64,000 bases of DNA from Vombatus ursinus. Taxonomy: Eukaryota; Chordata; Mammalia; Diprotodontia; Vombatidae. The position numbers and the translations under genes were made by a program. Location of the stretch: NCBI RefSeq assembly GCF_900497805.2, contig NW_020954611.1, positions 1,834,517-1,898,516 on the forward strand, given 5' to 3'. The notes under the pieces are model-generated. The model made no database searches and was not told the DNA's origin. It saw only the letters and a list, made by a program, of their open reading frames with translations. Positions 53,418 through 64,000 of the stretch are shown one piece after another; position 1 is the stretch's first letter, and each line of letters starts with the position of its first letter.

Positions 53418-53510
53418 GTTTAACTGACTAAGGTCACATAGATACTGGGTGACAGTGAAGACTAGAACCTAGGTCTCTTGTGAGGCAGGTCCATCATGCC
53501 ATTCAGCCTC
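53418..53510 (-). mobile_element. CORE-SINE (MIR group) fragment
   Basis: ctaaggtcacatagatactg (53428-53447), agaacctaggtctcttgtga (53464-53483). Confidence 0.55.
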
Positions 53511-54100
53511 TTCTCTCCCTTTTTTCAGAGATGGACAGGAAGGAGGCTTCTACCACTTCTTTCAAACTGCCTCACTTCAATATTTGACTGTCTGAATTTT
53601 CAGGAAATTCTCCCTCTTATTCTATCTAAATTGCTCATGCTGTACTTTATGTCCATTTTTTTTTCTTATTTTGTCCTCAGAGGAGACTGGTAGATGCTGG
53701 TCAGTAACTTCTGAATGAAGATTTGCCCTTTGCTTCAATCAGCGAAATTCCAGGTGTTTTTAATGTCCAAAGAAGGGGGGGCAGTCATAAGCAAAGTCCT
53801 TATGTAATTATTTAAGTCCCCCAAAATTAATTGGTCAACATCTTGAAAGCAGCATGTCCTCAATACTTCCCCAAGAAGAATTTGTCAGGGCACATTCAGA
53901 GCAGAAGGTTTGGTGTGATGGGCTATGGCACTTACCCTACCCATAAGACCCCATGGTCCCACCGAGGATGATGATTTTTGCTTCTCCGTTCTTTACTTAT
54001 TTTATGTTTTTAGGGAAATTTCCAGTTGTCCAAGAGAGCTGGTTCATGCTGCCTTAGACTAAGGTCTGGTAAAATGTCTTTGGCATGATAGCATGCATCT
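53511..54100. other. Unassigned sequence
   Basis: No repeat or gene recognised. Confidence 0.35.
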
Positions 54101-54117
54101 ATGTGTGTATGTATGTG

Positions 54118-54174
<57 letters not shown>

Positions 54175-54182
54175 TTCTCTCT
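54101..54182. repeat. (TATG) then (CT)n microsatellite
   Basis: About 30 CT units preceded by ATGTGTATG-type units. Confidence 0.95.
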
Positions 54183-55289
54183 TCCCCACTTGCCATATTA
54201 CCATCTTGTGGGCTAGTCTAGGGGCAAGTCATTGGGATTACATGAATGAATTGTTTTAGACAACTGGAGAGTGCCTTAGAAGAAGGAACAGGAGAAATAA
54301 TTTAAGGTCCAGGTCCTTCATGAAGACTTCTCCAAATATTCCAGCCTACACTAATTTCTATGTTCCTAGTACTCCTGTTGCCCTGCTGTGTATATATGAA
54401 TTAATATATGTATATCTACATCCATATATGTACATACATGTATGTTTACATATATGTTTGTGTTTATACACATGTATGTTTTATATAGATTAAAGGGGAA
54501 AGGGCATTCCAAGAAGAAAGAAGAAGAAAAACAAAAGACTAGTGATGAGAATAAATATGTCCTTCAGTGGGATAAGTTTCCAGAACCATATAATTAGAAT
54601 GTAATGATACTTCCATCTTGATGTATCTTTGGCCATCCTATGGTTTGAGGATGGTGCTCTTGGCCATGTTACTATTCCTACATGTACTAATATAGAAGGC
54701 AATGTTGCTATGGGTTGGACCATCTCCACAAACCCCCAGGATGATAATTTCCAGAGACAAATCCAGAATAGTCTTTAAATGTTTTCAAACTAAGAAAGAT
54801 GAATCACAATATTTATTTTAACCTCTCTCTCTTATTTTATATACACTTCAAATAGATCTGAAACATAAGACCATAAGTGAATAAAGCCAAGATTTGGGAC
54901 TATTTTAACCTTGCCTGTGAAAATTCTCTGAAGCAAAGTTGAGGATATTAAATGTGCTAAGTGAAGAAGAGAGGTTTTTATTGCAGCTCCTCGGTTCATT
55001 CACTACGTATTAGAAGAGGTAGTAATGAAACTATGACCCACAGACCAAGCAACTTTGGAGAACTATTAAAGAAGAATGTCTTAGGGTTGTGGGGGGGGGG
55101 GGACAAATGTATAAGCAATAAATATGGGGAAAGTTTACTTTTGGAAATGTTAACTGGGACTTTAACATTTGAGTGCTATGTAAAGGCCTCTAACAAAATC
55201 TGAAACAACATAGCTACTTTTGTTGTTCCATTACAAGGGAGGTTTCTTGAAGATGAGACCCATTTCATTTTCATTTTCATATTATAGAA
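54183..55289. other. Unassigned sequence with a TA/TATG microsatellite
   Basis: The simple repeat covers about 54389-54488. Near 54558-54625 and again near 59830-59895 a related segment occurs (gggataagtttccagaacca here, gataactttccagaaccata there), so both blocks hold copies of one unassigned repeat. Confidence 0.4.
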
Positions 55290-55488
55290 TTGAAAGTCAT
55301 AGGATAATAGAACCATAAAACTTAGAACCAGAAGGGACCTTTGAGGCCACAGAGGCCAATCATCTTACTTGATCGGTGAAGAAACTGAGTGACGGAGAGG
55401 TTAAGTGGCTTGCTGACTGGGATCACAAAGGTCTGAGGCAGGATTTCAACTCAGATTTTCTGAGTAGAAGTCCAGCATTCTACCTATA
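55290..55488 (-). mobile_element. CORE-SINE (MIR group)
   Basis: cttagaaccagaagggacct (55321-55340), atcggtgaagaaactgagtg (55373-55392), ggtctgaggcaggatttcaa (55430-55449). Confidence 0.75.
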
Positions 55489-55973
55489 ATGCCAGTGATT
55501 AGCATATAACAGGCTCTCAAAAGATGCTTGTCAATTAAGGTACAAAGGAAGGGAACAATGAGTTTATTTGCCATATGTGGTGGCAGTAAAGTCCTCATCC
55601 ATTGCCTTATACAAGTTAGGCTAGTTTTTCCTTAAAAGATATTGAGCCATTCTTTATGACTTGGTTAGCTCAAGGGACTAATGGCTCAGACTGTAGATGT
55701 CACTTCCTCATTGCCTGAGTACAAATTAGTCACGAGAAGAGCCAGGGGTGGGTCTTCGAATGCTTGGCTGATGGATCACAAAGTACAGCTCAGAGAAAGG
55801 AGTTCTCTCAGTTGAATCAACTCAAGTTATCCTCAATGCCTATCCTCCTCTTGCTATGACTAAATAAATACCTTTTTTATTAACTGTTGAAAGACTTACA
55901 TGTGCCTAATTTTATTGCAATGGTGAACTTAAACCAACAGGAGACAGGCCCAAGTCTAAGGCCAGGCCAGAAC
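55489..55973. other. Short L2 end then unassigned sequence
   Basis: About 55 bases after 55489 (tagcatataacaggctctca) look like a worn L2 end. The rest includes an AATAAATACC word near 55864 but no assignable element. Confidence 0.35.
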
Positions 55974-56100
55974 ACTACCACTACTATTGCTGCTGCTGCT
56001 GCTGCTGTTGCTACTGCTACTACTACCACTATTACTATTACTACTACTACTAGTGAAGATGATGATGATGATGACGTTGATGTTGGTGATAATAAAGATA
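55974..56100. repeat. Compound trinucleotide microsatellite (ACT, TGC, GAT)
   Basis: Blocks of CTG, TAC/ACT and GAT units in series. The Thr/Ala-rich and Leu/Met-rich plus frames are artefacts. It abuts an antisense SINE tail, a recurring arrangement in this window. Confidence 0.93.
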
Positions 56101-56332
56101 GATAGCATTTATATAGCTCTTTGCAGTTTGCAGAGTGCTTTACATAGTCTTTCTAATTTGATCCTCACAACAATCTTGTGGGAGTATGTTCTATTATTAA
56201 CCCCATTTTACAGATAAGGAAACTAAGACTGAAAAAACTTTGTATCTTGACTAGGACCATTTAGCTAATGGACCTGAGGCAAGATCTGAACTCATGTCTT
56301 TCTGACTCCCATTCTACCTAACTGCCTTATTC
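56101..56332 (-). mobile_element. CORE-SINE (MIR group), near full length
   Basis: tagcatttatatagctcttt (56103-56122), tttgatcctcacaacaatct, ccattttacagataaggaaa (56203-56222), reversed head to actgcctta. Confidence 0.85.
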
Positions 56333-56634
56333 ATCATTTCCCATTAGGTATCCCCAAAAACATCATCTTGTTTTTCTGTTTTTTTGTATTTTCAACTGTT
56401 TACTTCACACCAAATTTAGCATGGTTTACCTATAATCATGGGGTAAGGTTAGTGTTATTAGGATATACTTGTTACTTCAGTCTGATACTTTTCCTAAAAA
56501 TAATTTTAAAGTAAAACCACTCTCTGTGCCACTTTGAGACACAAAAATAATTTTGGTTCTTACAGAAACAACTGCTACTGATGCTTTTGATGAAATATCA
56601 CTTACCAGCTTAATGATCCAATATTGGAATTAAG
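56333..56634. other. Unassigned sequence
   Basis: Nothing recognised. Confidence 0.3.
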
Positions 56635-57128
56635 CTCAAGAGGATGTAGAAGAATTAAACATGGAGGCTGAAGGGCTACAAAATATATGAAGATCATTTG
56701 GATGAACTTGGGAGGTTTAACATGAAGAAGGAAACTTTAGGTAGGGACATGACAATGAAATTCAAGAATTTGAAGGGCTGTCACAGGGAAGAGAGATTAG
56801 GCTTGGTTTGGTTTTTTTTTTTTTTGGTGGTGGTTTTTTTTTTTTTTTTTTGGTCCTAAAGGAAAAACTAATAGGCAATGAATAGAAGTAGCAAGGAGAA
56901 AAGATTTACCTTGTTGTATGGAAAAATTTTCTAATGACCAGACTTTTTCAAAAGTGGAATGATGAATTTTGGGGGGGAGGCAATTGGGGTCCCCCTCATT
57001 GGAGATCTTTGATTGAAGGCAAGATGGTCATCAAACATGTTGTAGTGGATATTCTTGTGCATGTTGAGATTGGAGAAGATGACCTCTGACCTTCTTTCCA
57101 ATTGTGAGATTATGTGATTTTATGAAAA
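56635..57128 (+). mobile_element. CR1/L3-type LINE, 3' UTR to terminus
   Basis: gaatttgaagggctgtcaca (56766-56785), tcaaaagtggaatgatgaat, cattggagatctttgattga (56998-57017), and the end tgacctctgaccttctttcc then gagattatgtgattttatga (57105-57124). T-rich runs at 56812-56852 interrupt it. Confidence 0.82.
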
Positions 57129-57774
57129 TCTACTTGACCAACATTGTCTAACTTTTGCTTGAACTATCAAGAGCAGTTTCAAAATTCTGTTGTCTTCTCT
57201 TTGGTTGGTCCTTCAGCCTCAGAATGGATACAAATGTTCTTTCTGTATCTAGTTCATTATAAATGCCATGATTTGGTTTGATGATCAGAAATTTTTATTT
57301 TAGTTAGTTCCCAAAAAAATTAAAAAACCTTTGAGTGGAGTGAGAGCAAATAAAGTAGAAAAAAAACAGAATCCCATTTCAACCTTTGATCCCAACTCCA
57401 ATGAAGATAATGGATCCAAATGGGAGACTTTGTTTTCCTTTTTGTGATTCTATTGGGTGGGATAACTTACAATTGAGGCTTTGGGTCTTAATATTATGTG
57501 AATATAGTATGGAGATATGTTCTTTTGGATCAAAAACACATTACTTATACTATTGGAAAAAGATCTGAGGTAAGAAAAATCCATCATCCAATTTCCAAAC
57601 CCTCAAATGAAGTAATTCAAACAGAAATTTCAGTTCAATAAATTTTCAGTGTTACTTTTGGTTCCCTCCACTAACATTTTTCTGTGGTGTTTCATTGTGG
57701 TGTGAAGGTGACTCTGTCTTCTGGAAAGTTATTCCAGTAGAATTCACAGTCTGGTAGATCTTGCTAAGCTGGAC
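57129..57774. other. Unassigned sequence
   Basis: No repeat or gene recognised; the 60-residue frame at 57386-57568 has no motif. Confidence 0.35.
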
Positions 57775-58015
57775 AAGCCCATCAAAGTAATGATGACAAA
57801 AATGACTAGCATTTAAATGGCAATTTGGGATTTATAGAGTGGTTTACCTACAGATGTTTGATTCTCAGAGCAACTCGATGATGACGTTAGGCCAAGGACT
57901 ATAATTCTCATTTTAAAGATTAAACAGGCCCTGTTGCTAACTATGCTAGTTGTAGAAGAGCTCATCACCATAAAGCTAGTCACCAGGTTAGGATTGGGTT
58001 TTTTGACCATAGCAA
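57775..58015 (-). mobile_element. CORE-SINE (MIR group), diverged
   Basis: ctagcatttaaatggcaatt (57808-57827), cattttaaagattaaacagg, ccataaagctagtcaccagg (57968-57987). Confidence 0.6.
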
Positions 58016-59085
58016 CTCACGAAGACTGTTTCCTAAGGCACTGAGTGTTAAATTGTAAATCTTTAGAAAGAAGCATTGAAGGATTTTGGAGGGGGGCATA
58101 GGGTTTGATACACCCAAAACACTTGGAATGGGTTAAAAGCACATCCAGTTCTATACTGTTTGCCAAGATTATTCTAAATGGAAGTTACAATTATTGGGGT
58201 TTGAAATGATTATATTCCTCATAATCAGATAATTACTGCCGCACAGGACGTTCAAATACCCAAGGCAGCAAAGAGGTTAAGAAGAACATTATCTACCAAA
58301 TACTCCCTGGAATTTGAATCACCAACAGAAGTTTTTTTTTTTAAATCCACTTATGGAGCCAGAGTGAAATTCTCAGTTGTGTTTCAGTTCTTTTTTTTGA
58401 AAACAAGTTTTGGATCCAGTTCATTTTTTCATCTCACAACTGTCCCAGATGAACAAAACCCGGGAGAGGGCTTTCTTCAGGCCATTTAGAGCTCTTCTTT
58501 GATACTGTCAAAACAATGACCTCATTTGGAAGCCACATGCTGGCAGGCAAGATGGACACAAAGAGCTTTTAGCTGAAAACTCTGGAGCAATGAATTCAAG
58601 ATGGCTACTTTGGGCGAGCATTTGCTCTCGGAGACTGAGAGAGATAACAGATTGCTCCATCTTTTCCCCATGTTACAAAACACATCAGGACTAATGCTGA
58701 ATACAACAGGGTCTGCCTGCCAAACGTGACAAAGGGAAGGTCACTGCCTTTAATTTCCACGCCCCCCCAAAAACTATCCCCAAACTGATACTATATTCCA
58801 TGAGATTGTTCCTCGTTCCATCTCTCCCCTATGAACAGTAAGCACTAGGACTCAGAAGGCGCATGATTTCATCAGATTAAAGTGTTGTATTTGGAATAGA
58901 AAAAGTGTGGGCATTATCAATGTGTCAACACCAACAACATGAGAGTGAGCCTTATCTAATAATACGAGGACTAAACTGTGTGCTTTCCTAATCACAGTGG
59001 AGGCTAGATGGGGAAAATAACTGGGCATAATTCTGCCTCATTGTGTGTGGGTTGGATTTTTTTAAGAAAATTAACTGGGACACTT

Positions 59086-59087
<2 letters not shown>
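58016..59087. other. Unassigned sequence, possible conserved non-coding block
   Basis: No repeat recognised. The part at 58430-58740 has above-average GC for the window and even composition, with no open coding frame. Confidence 0.3.

Positions 59088-59127
<40 letters not shown>
59088..59127. repeat. (CA)n microsatellite
   Basis: About 19 CA units. Confidence 0.96.
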
Positions 59128-59130
<3 letters not shown>

Positions 59131-59199
59131 AAGCCCTTGGTTATTTTGAAGATGTGAATAAAAGAGCTGAGCAAAGCATTTCTTGGGACTCATGTAATT

Positions 59200-59455
59200 A
59201 ATAATAATATTAACTTACATTTATACGCTTTTTTATAGTCTACAAGGCACTTTCTTCAGAGCCCTGGGAGGTAAGTAATGTAGGTATCACAGATGATTAA
59301 TAGACACTCATGAGTTAGGAAGGACCTTCGAGGTCATCTTCTCCAGCCCCCTCATTTTACAGATGGGAAAACTGAGACTCAAAGCGTCCATGACTTATTC
59401 ATAGTAATACAGCTAATAAGTGGAGCCAGGACGAAAACATAAACTGTCTGCTTGT
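59200..59455 (-). mobile_element. Two abutting CORE-SINE (MIR group) pieces
   Basis: First, a tail (aacttacatttatacgcttt, tacaaggcactttcttcaga) to about 59300. Then a second start (gttaggaaggaccttcgagg at 59315-59334), core cattttacagatgggaaaac (59354-59373) and a reversed head. The second may have inserted into the first. Confidence 0.65.
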
Positions 59456-60039
59456 AACACTTGTGCTCCTTTCCCACAGCTTAAAGAATGGCTAAATGTA
59501 CAGTGTTTAGGAAAAGGAAAGATCCCAGGTCTTCTATTTCAATTTCTCTTTCATCTTTCCTCTTCTCAGTCAGGAAGGAAAGAAAGAAAGGAAATGGAGA
59601 AAGAGAGAGAGATACAGAGATAGAAGGATGAAGACAAAGAAACAGAGCGTTAGATTAGCTTATGCTCATTGAGGATGGAGGACAAAAATTGTATATATGA
59701 GTTTATATATGTTTATTTTTATGTGTGTATATATGCATATTTATATATATGTGTTTATATCCAGATATGTGTGATTATTCTGTTAGATTAAAGGGGAGAG
59801 GACAGATAAAGAACAGTGATGAGAATGCATATCCTACTTGAGTAGGATAACTTTCCAGAACCATATATTTGGAATGTAATGATACTGATATCTGGATGTA
59901 TATTTGGCCAGCCTGTGGCTAGTAAAACATTGTTAGCTTCTCTATGGTACACACTGATGGTCTTACATAGATACTGTAAGATTGCCCTGGAGCTTCATTG
60001 TTTTTGGAGGGAAGAATCTTTAACCTATATACTCTGAAT
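59456..60039. other. Unassigned sequence with GA-rich and TA/TATG patches
   Basis: GA-rich at 59578-59645, TA/TG-rich at 59688-59770, then the segment related to 54490-54640. Confidence 0.4.
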
Positions 60040-60265
60040 AGTCAACATGGTGTAATAAATAGAAGTCCAACACTGGAGTAAGAAAGATATGGATTGCAGT
60101 CTCTAGCACATACTGACTATGTTACTTAACCTCTTAATGACCTCCACCCCCTATTCAGCTCTCTATGACTAAGTTACAGAGGAGTGGCTCACCTTAATTG
60201 GTGGAGGAAGTTTCCAGACTGGGAGCTCCACATACAGACGAAATTACAAGTCTGTACTAAATATA
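60040..60265 (+). mobile_element. Ther-1/MIR-type SINE, near full length
   Basis: catggtgtaataaatagaag (60047-60066), tgttacttaacctcttaatg (60119-60138), ggtggaggaagtttccagac (60201-60220), gacgaaattacaagtctgta. Gives the reference order for the split copy at 1709-2164. Confidence 0.7.
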
Positions 60266-61259
60266 AACACACAAAGCACATTTAAAAAAAAAAAAAAAGC
60301 TATGAAAACCAGGAAGCAGAAAATTTCTATCAACTTTGGTCAAAAAACAGATTCTAGTTTGAGTTGTTAAATCTGGGCAAAGATCAAGGTTGTAGCAATA
60401 AGAAATTTCATTACTCTAAAGCCTTTTCTTCCCTACCTGCAACCCACAATGGCTTTCTTTTTTAATTAAAAAATTTTTTATCAATGATCTTTTCTATGTT
60501 ACTGTCACTTATCAATGATTACTCCTCCTTTCCTTCCCCTATAGAACCCCAACTTATAATAAATACATGCAGTTAAGCAAAACAAAACAAAATGAAAACA
60601 TTATGTTGGCCAAGTCTGAAAATACATGCCTCATTCCATATTTGTGGTCCACCACCTCTCTGCCTTACTATCAATCCTCAGATGGGTGATAGTGACTTGC
60701 TGGAAAGTCATTTTGACTTAATGTTGATACAGAGAATGACGCTTCTAAGTGATTAAGGTCATAATATTAAGAGGTATTCAAGAGAAAAAGAATAGTAGGG
60801 AAAGAAGGAAGAGGAAAGAGGGAGGAAATAAACTGATTGAAATCTACCTTGAAGCTTCCTTTCTTATTTTTAAGAAATAAGTTGACCAAAAAGTTAAGCT
60901 GGTTCTAGGCTGATAACAAAAAGAGTCATACCCCTGGCACAGGGCCCAGATAACAACAATTATATGTACCTAAGGGGGATGAGTTTAATAATCTCACTTC
61001 AGCACTCACTATGCACTGACATGCTGAACAAACCTACTGTACCATGTTGAATTAATAATATGTTACAGTCCATTGCCTAGGGGAGGGGTGAGGGGAGGAA
61101 GCAATGCACACACACTTAGAAAACCTACTTTTTTGCTTTCTCAAGCAAAGAGATTGGGAAGGTGGTGTCAATGGTGCATCTAATTCTTAAGCCCAACCCA
61201 AATGGAAAACAATCGTTGCCTAGGGAAAGGCAAAAGATTTGGGCCAGATAAAACAGAAA
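60266..61259. other. Unassigned sequence
   Basis: An A run at 60282-60298; a LINE-like C/T- and A-rich patch at 60460-60640 too diverged to assign; otherwise nothing recognised. Confidence 0.35.
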
Positions 61260-61645
61260 GGAAATGCAGCATTGTGGAATCCAAGAGTTGGAAGGGATTT
61301 CAGAGCTCAGCTAGCCTAATCCACTTCTGGATCATGAATGCCTTATAAAATGTCCCCAACAACCCAGCCTCTTCTTGAACACTTCCACTGATAGGGAACT
61401 TATCATGGTTTGAGGAAGCTCATTAGATTCTTGGATAATTGTTATAATAGGAAGTTCTTCTTTATATTGAGCTGAAGTCTTTCTCAAAATGACTTTCCAT
61501 CATTGATTCTGGTTTAGCTCTTTGGTTCCCCATAGAATAAGATAAATTCTTCTTCTTCATGGCAGTGCCTTCAGATCCCTTAAGACACTGATCATCTCTC
61601 AATCTTGTCCAGCCACCAGTCTTTTCTTCTCCAAACTAAAATCTG
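61260..61645 (-). mobile_element. CR1/L3-type LINE, 3' UTR, antisense
   Basis: caagagttggaagggatttc (61282-61301), aacccagcctcttcttgaac (61361-61380), ggaagttcttctttatattg, ccttaagacactgatcatct and the reversed ccagg-AAACT end. In sense order it matches 30650-30880. Confidence 0.78.
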
Positions 61646-61884
61646 GAGAGTTTTTGAGTTTGTTTGTTTGTTTGTTTTTAGGAGAATATATTCGGCTACA
61701 GTCAATTAAATTGTGCTCCTTGAGGGTTACTGCATTAAGTTTAGAATTTGTAAATTAGACGGCAATTTTGAGCAGTGTCCCTTCCATTTTTTTCCATGTT
61801 GACCTAACTAAAACATTATTAGAGATAGAAATGAATTCTAAAGCAAGGTCAGTGTGTTTTTCCCCCTACCTTCTACTTGGGAGT
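61646..61884. other. (GTTT)n patch and unassigned sequence
   Basis: GTTT units at 61659-61679; nothing else recognised. Confidence 0.4.
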
Positions 61885-62145
61885 GTGGGTGCAGATAGGT
61901 GTCACAGTGAATAGAGTGCCAGGCCTGAAATCAGGAAAACTTATCTTCCTAAGTTCAAATCTGGCCTTGATGCTTACTAGTTGTGTGACCCTGGGCAAGT
62001 CATAACCCTGTTTGACTCAGTTGCACATCTGTAAACAGAACTGACAAAAGAAATGGCAAACCATTCCAAGTATCTTTGTCAAGAAAATCCCACAATGGGG
62101 TAATGAAGAGTCAGACACGACTGAAATAATTGAACAACAATTTGG
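61885..62145 (+). mobile_element. Mar1-type CORE-SINE, complete
   Basis: agtgaatagagtgccaggcc (61906-61925), ctagttgtgtgaccctgggc (61978-61997), agaaatggcaaaccattcca (62049-62068), gaagagtcagacacgactga (62105-62124), then an AACAACAA end. Best-preserved RTE/BovB-like tail in the window. Confidence 0.88.
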
Positions 62146-62379
62146 GAGTACTACATTTGTATTTCTGTGCCATTCCATTTCTTAACTATAAATATAGAAT
62201 ATAAAGATATTCTAGTAAATTCATATTCCATATGTAAATATCTAGGTATCTTTTTAATAAAATGTTGCTGGAAAGTCACTACAAATAGGTAGTTACCATA
62301 ATTACTAAAACAATTAAAAAATTTTGGATTTGTGATTTGATGGGCATAGGAGTTTCTCATATAAAAACTTTCCATGACA

Positions 62380-63440
62380 GGAGATCAATCAATCAATCAA
62401 CAAACATTTAAGTATTCCATACGTGCTAGGTCTTAGGCATATAAAGACAAAAATGAACCAGTCTCAATTTTATTGTTATAAGCAATACATGTGTGTGTGT
62501 GTGTATACACAAACCCATTTATATGTATATTTACATATGTATATGTATATATTCACACATCCAAACACACCTATGTATACATATACTAATTAGATACTAA
62601 TTCAGCAGACACCAATCTGCCCTTAGATACTTACTAGATGTGTGACCTTGGGCAAATCGCTTAATCTCTGTTTGCCTCAGTTTCTTCAACTATAAAATGG
62701 GAGATAATAACACCTACCTCCCAGGGTTGTTGTGAAGGTCAAATGAGATAATATTTGTAAGGTTAATCATGATATACTGAAGTTCAGGAACGAGGATAGG
62801 GCTGGATACATAAATCTGGGAGTCATCTACAGAGATTACAATTAAACCCATGGCACCTTTTGATATGACTGAAAGTTATATAGATATAAACAAGAAGAGG
62901 GCTAAAGACAGAGTCTTGAGGTATATTCACGGTTAGGAGCATAATGATGATCAAGCAAAGGAGACTGAAAAGCGGTCAGAGAGGTAGGAAGAGAACCAAG
63001 AAAGAGCAGTGTTATTAAAACCCAGAGAAGAGTGTCAAGGAGGAGAGGGTGTTCAACAATGGCAATGATACAGAAAGGTCAAAAAGGATAAGAATCAAGG
63101 AAAGGCTACCATATTTTGTAGTTAAAAGATTGTTGGTAACTTTGGAGAGAGAAGTTTCAGTTGAGGGAGGATGTTTAAAAAGAGGAGGTGGGAAGAGAGA
63201 GAGAGAAAGAGAGTACAAAGGGTTGAGAAATGAATGAGGAAAGAGAAAGCAAAGGAGAGGTGTAGATTGACTATTTTCTAGGATTTTGAATGAAAAAGCA
63301 AAGAGCTACAGATGGATACTCTAACGGTATGGTAGGCTTTAATGAGATTTTTTTTAAAGGATGAAGTAGGTTTGGTAGTATTTCTAGGCAGCAGGGAAGG
63401 GAACAGTAGATTGGCTGAGACTACAACTTATAAAAATAGA
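62380..63440 (-). mobile_element. LINE L2, antisense, long copy interrupted by simple repeat and SINE
   Basis: 3' end atcaatcaatcaatcaacaa (62384-62403) and acgtgctaggtcttaggcat. After the SINE: aaatctgggagtcatctaca (62812-62831), aaaggagactgaaaagcggt (62957-62976), gttggtaactttggagagag (63132-63151). A TG/TATG microsatellite sits at 62488-62585. Confidence 0.8.
62600..62766 (+). mobile_element. CORE-SINE (MIR group) inserted in L2
   Basis: actagatgtgtgaccttggg (62633-62652), gtttgcctcagtttcttcaa (62670-62689), tcccagggttgttgtgaagg (62720-62739). Confidence 0.85.
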
Positions 63441-64000
63441 TTAGTTGTGTGTCTAACCTAGTTTCCTTTGTTACTGGCGTAAGAAGATAGTGGTGGTGAT
63501 TTTGTAGCCAATCTTGACTCCACCTGCCCCAATATTTTTATAGCTCTAATCCCAACAGGGCTAGGTCTCCCCTATGCTAAAGTCCATACTCATGGAGCTA
63601 TGATCAAATGTGTAAAGGAACTGGATATTTCCTCCACGAAACCTTTGTAGTCATATCATTCCCCAAATGATTTTAATTGGATTCTTAATTTCTGTTTTCC
63701 TTAAATATTGATTTCTTTCTGATAAGCATAAATAACATAGCACAAAAATGGACTGGATAAAGAAATGCAATATTTTGAGCTAACCTGATAGCCTTCTAAA
63801 ACATTCTCAGGAAAATGGCAGAGTAGTTGTTTTCCACATCGAGCTTCTACTCTAACAACCTCAAAAGAATAAGAAATGCCCTAGATCTTTAGTAGCCATT
63901 AAAACTACATCAACAAGAAGAGAAAGCAGAAATACCTATATTCAAGGCAAAGTCTTCTGATATTGTGGAAGAGAACCAAGCAATTGAAATTTCCCAGTGA
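63441..64000. other. Unassigned sequence to window end
   Basis: No repeat or gene recognised. Confidence 0.35.

Noticed and set aside
55545-55975. Possible solitary LTR (AATAAA-like word, then a C/A-rich stretch)
   Set aside because: No matching element ends or flanking duplication could be found, so no call is made.
55887-56217. Thr/Ala/Asp-rich and poly-Leu frames
   Set aside because: Produced by the compound trinucleotide array and an antisense SINE.
1-64000. CRISPR arrays, bacterial operons or phage-like modules
   Set aside because: No regularly spaced identical repeats with unique spacers; the repeat content is mammalian throughout.

Overview
The window looks like intergenic or intronic DNA from a marsupial (metatherian) genome. 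No protein-coding host gene, exon, tRNA or rRNA could be supported. The marsupial call rests on the repeats: one near-complete tRNA-derived SINE of the WSINE1/SINE1 type (49565-49762); several Mar1-type CORE-SINEs with an RTE/BovB-like tail (4125, 40362, 51481, 61885); many MIR-group CORE-SINEs in the marsupial form; abundant old L2 and CR1/L3 LINE pieces; and L1 copies with marsupial-type 3' ends. The species cannot be told from this stretch. Family names are recalled from sequence memory, not from a database search, and boundaries are accurate to about 5-30 bases unless a target-site duplication fixes them.

The most complete element is an L1-lineage retrotransposon at 18634-21281, minus strand, with a perfect 15-bp target-site duplication. 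It has a 5' UTR starting near a YY1-like motif, an L1 ORF1 frame and an approximately 790-bp 3' UTR with an A-tail, but no ORF2. This is the layout of a HAL1 (half-L1) element. ORF1 carries three in-frame stops, all within the first 71 codons; the last 276 codons are open.

Layout: 1-4.7 kb, antisense and sense L2, SINEs nested in SINEs, and a GATA/GACA satellite. 4.7-14.5 kb, mostly unique sequence with scattered MIR and L2. 14.5-16.5 kb, a stack of CR1/L3, L2 and L1, with an unusual 144-bp fold-back inside an L2. 16.5-18.2 kb, mostly unique. 18.2-21.5 kb, HAL1 between L1 pieces. 21.5-42.8 kb, mixed unique sequence, MIR, L2, CR1/L3 and microsatellites. 42.8-44.1 kb, an antisense L1 inserted into a sense L1. 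44-64 kb, unique blocks separated by L2, MIR, Mar1, CR1/L3 and simple repeats. Two runs of exactly ten N (24864-24873 and 47764-47773) lie inside purine microsatellites and are assembly gaps.

I found no operon-like or defence-like system and no evidence of a new one. The points worth a second look are the ORF1-only LINE, the fold-back, the nested insertions, an unnamed repeat family seen twice, and several repeat-free blocks that could be regulatory. No conservation data were available to test the last group.
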